This document shows, piece by piece, positions 6,709-7,540 of a DNA stretch of 7,540 bases (position 1 is its first letter; every line of letters starts with the position of its first letter). Source of the DNA: DATKWV01 sp035529405 (GTDB lineage: Bacteria > Planctomycetota > Phycisphaerae > Sedimentisphaerales > Anaerobacaceae). A program made the translations under genes and the position numbers. The notes under the pieces were generated by a model, which saw only the letters and a list, made by a program, of their open reading frames with translations, had not been told where the DNA came from and made no database searches. Where the stretch lies: the NCBI GenBank assembly GCA_035529405.1, contig DATKWV010000184.1, positions 1 to 7,540 on the forward strand, in the 5' to 3' direction.

Positions 6709-7540
6709 ATTCCTGCACAACATTTTGGCAATTATTGTTTTTCTGCCGTTGACAGCCGGCTTTCTGCTGCTTTTTCTGCCTAAGGGTGCAAAACGCTTTT
6801 CGCAGGCTTTGACATTGCTTGTTTCTATTATAGCTTTTGAGCGTGCGGTGCGCATATTTATTAACGGTGCGCCTGACTTCAGTTGGCCTTTGATTCAAGC
6901 AGGCGCCCTGCAGTTGAATCTTTTGTTAAGCGCAAGGCCGTTAGGAACGTTTATGCTGCTGTTTGCGGCCGGCTTCGGCGTTTTAATAACCTTGTATTCG
7001 CTGAAGTCAAAGAGCGCCGAAAAAAGCTCTAATGTGTATTATGGTTCTATCCTGCTTACAATAGGCGGCTCGGCAGGGATACTGCTGTCTAATCACTTAC
7101 TGCTTTTGCTTATTTTCTGGGAAATCGTCACGGCCAGCCTGTATCTTCTCATAGCCACGGGCGGTAAGGGCTCGAATTTTGCGGCGACAAAAAGTTTCGC
7201 GATGATAGGTGCATCGGACGCGGCCCTGCTGCTTGGGATATTCCTGGTCTGGCGACTTTCAGGAACATTTGTAATCTCGGATATCTACTTAGCCACGACC
7301 TCCGCGATGCCCATTATTGCTTTCCTGCTTATCATCACGGCAGCCGTAACCAAGGCCGGTGCAATGCCGCTGCATACGTGGCTGCCCACCAGCGGCGAAT
7401 ACGCACCGACGCCTGTTATGGCGCTATTGCCTGCTGCAATCGACAAACTGCTGGGAATTTACCTGCTGGTGATAACAGTACGACAAATGTTTATAATCCA
7501 GTCATCTGTTTTAAGTACAATCCTGGCAATCATAGGCGCA
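6701..7540 (+). CDS. Antiporter-like membrane subunit (NuoL/EchA/HyfB-like), 3' end outside window
   Basis: This is the beginning of the proton- or sodium-translocating subunit of the hydrogenase, related to NuoL/M/N and Mrp antiporters. It starts at TTG 6701 and stays open for 280 codons to the window edge; the family is usually about 500-650 residues, so roughly half is seen. The first hydrophobic segments are at about 5-27, 34-48 and 82-100. Key channel residues are present: Glu141 in IFWEIVTASLYLL (TM5 glutamate) and Lys218 in VTKAGAMPLHTWLP, followed by TPVMALLPAAIDKLLGIYLL at its normal place with Lys249. The LPAA(I/L)DKLLGIY wording is that of EchA, HyfB and MbhH rather than complex I NuoL, which usually reads LIHAAT here. 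In canonical Ech operons this gene comes first (echA); here it follows the large subunit. Confidence 0.92.
   Translation, partial: MDKFLHNILAIIVFLPLTAGFLLLFLPKGAKRFSQALTLLVSIIAFERAVRIFINGAPDFSWPLIQAGALQLNLLLSARPLGTFMLLFAAGFGVLITLYSLKSKSAEKSSNVYYGSILLTIGGSAGILLSNHLLLLLIFWEIVTASLYLLIATGGKGSNFAATKSFAMIGASDAALLLGIFLVWRLSGTFVISDIYLATTSAMPIIAFLLIITAAVTKAGAMPLHTWLPTSGEYAPTPVMALLPAAIDKLLGIYLLVITVRQMFIIQSSVLSTILAIIGA

Overview
The window is a compact run of ten same-strand genes from a bacterium with roughly even base composition. No mobile element, tRNA, rRNA or CRISPR was found. It suggests an anaerobic or fermentative organism, because it carries a Rex redox repressor followed by a multi-subunit membrane-bound group 4 [NiFe] hydrogenase of the Ech/Hyf/Mbh type. 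Weak Shine-Dalgarno sites before several genes and the general protein style would fit an anaerobic planctomycete of the Phycisphaerae. That placement is a guess; nothing in the window fixes the phylum.

Layout. Positions 2-358 hold the C-terminal end of a sensor histidine kinase, probably the end of an unrelated upstream unit. Positions 359-553 are non-coding. They contain a near-canonical sigma-70 promoter (460-488) and, between its predicted start point and the next gene, an 18-bp near-palindrome matching the Rex operator (521-538). Next come rex (554-1177), a HydB/AsrA-like iron-sulfur protein (1203-2258), a HydG/AsrB-like FAD/NAD(P) oxidoreductase with a 2Fe-2S site (2255-3076), and a HycB/CooF-like polyferredoxin (3095-3613). 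The hydrogenase core follows: membrane anchor of NuoH/EchB type (3617-4552), small subunit of NuoB/EchC type (4601-5032), NuoC/EchD-type subunit (5045-5485), large catalytic subunit with both Ni-binding CxxC motifs (5482-6708), and the start of an antiporter-like subunit of NuoL/EchA type (from 6701, running off the window). Gaps between genes from rex onward are at most 48 bp and three junctions overlap, so one operon is likely.

How the genes may work together (inference). The HydB and HydG homologues form the NAD(P)H-oxidising half of soluble archaeal sulfhydrogenase. Here they sit directly before an ion-pumping hydrogenase core. The simplest model is a membrane complex that passes electrons between NAD(P)H and protons via FAD, 2Fe-2S, several 4Fe-4S clusters and the small subunit to the NiFe site, coupled to H+ or Na+ movement through the NuoH- and NuoL-like subunits. 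Rex, which releases DNA when NADH is high, would switch the unit on when NADH accumulates. Two electron-transfer subunits lack expected cluster cysteines: HydB-like Asp322, and the first motif of the polyferredoxin. This suggests an altered electron path. No NuoI/EchF-type ferredoxin and no maturation genes are in view; they may lie downstream.
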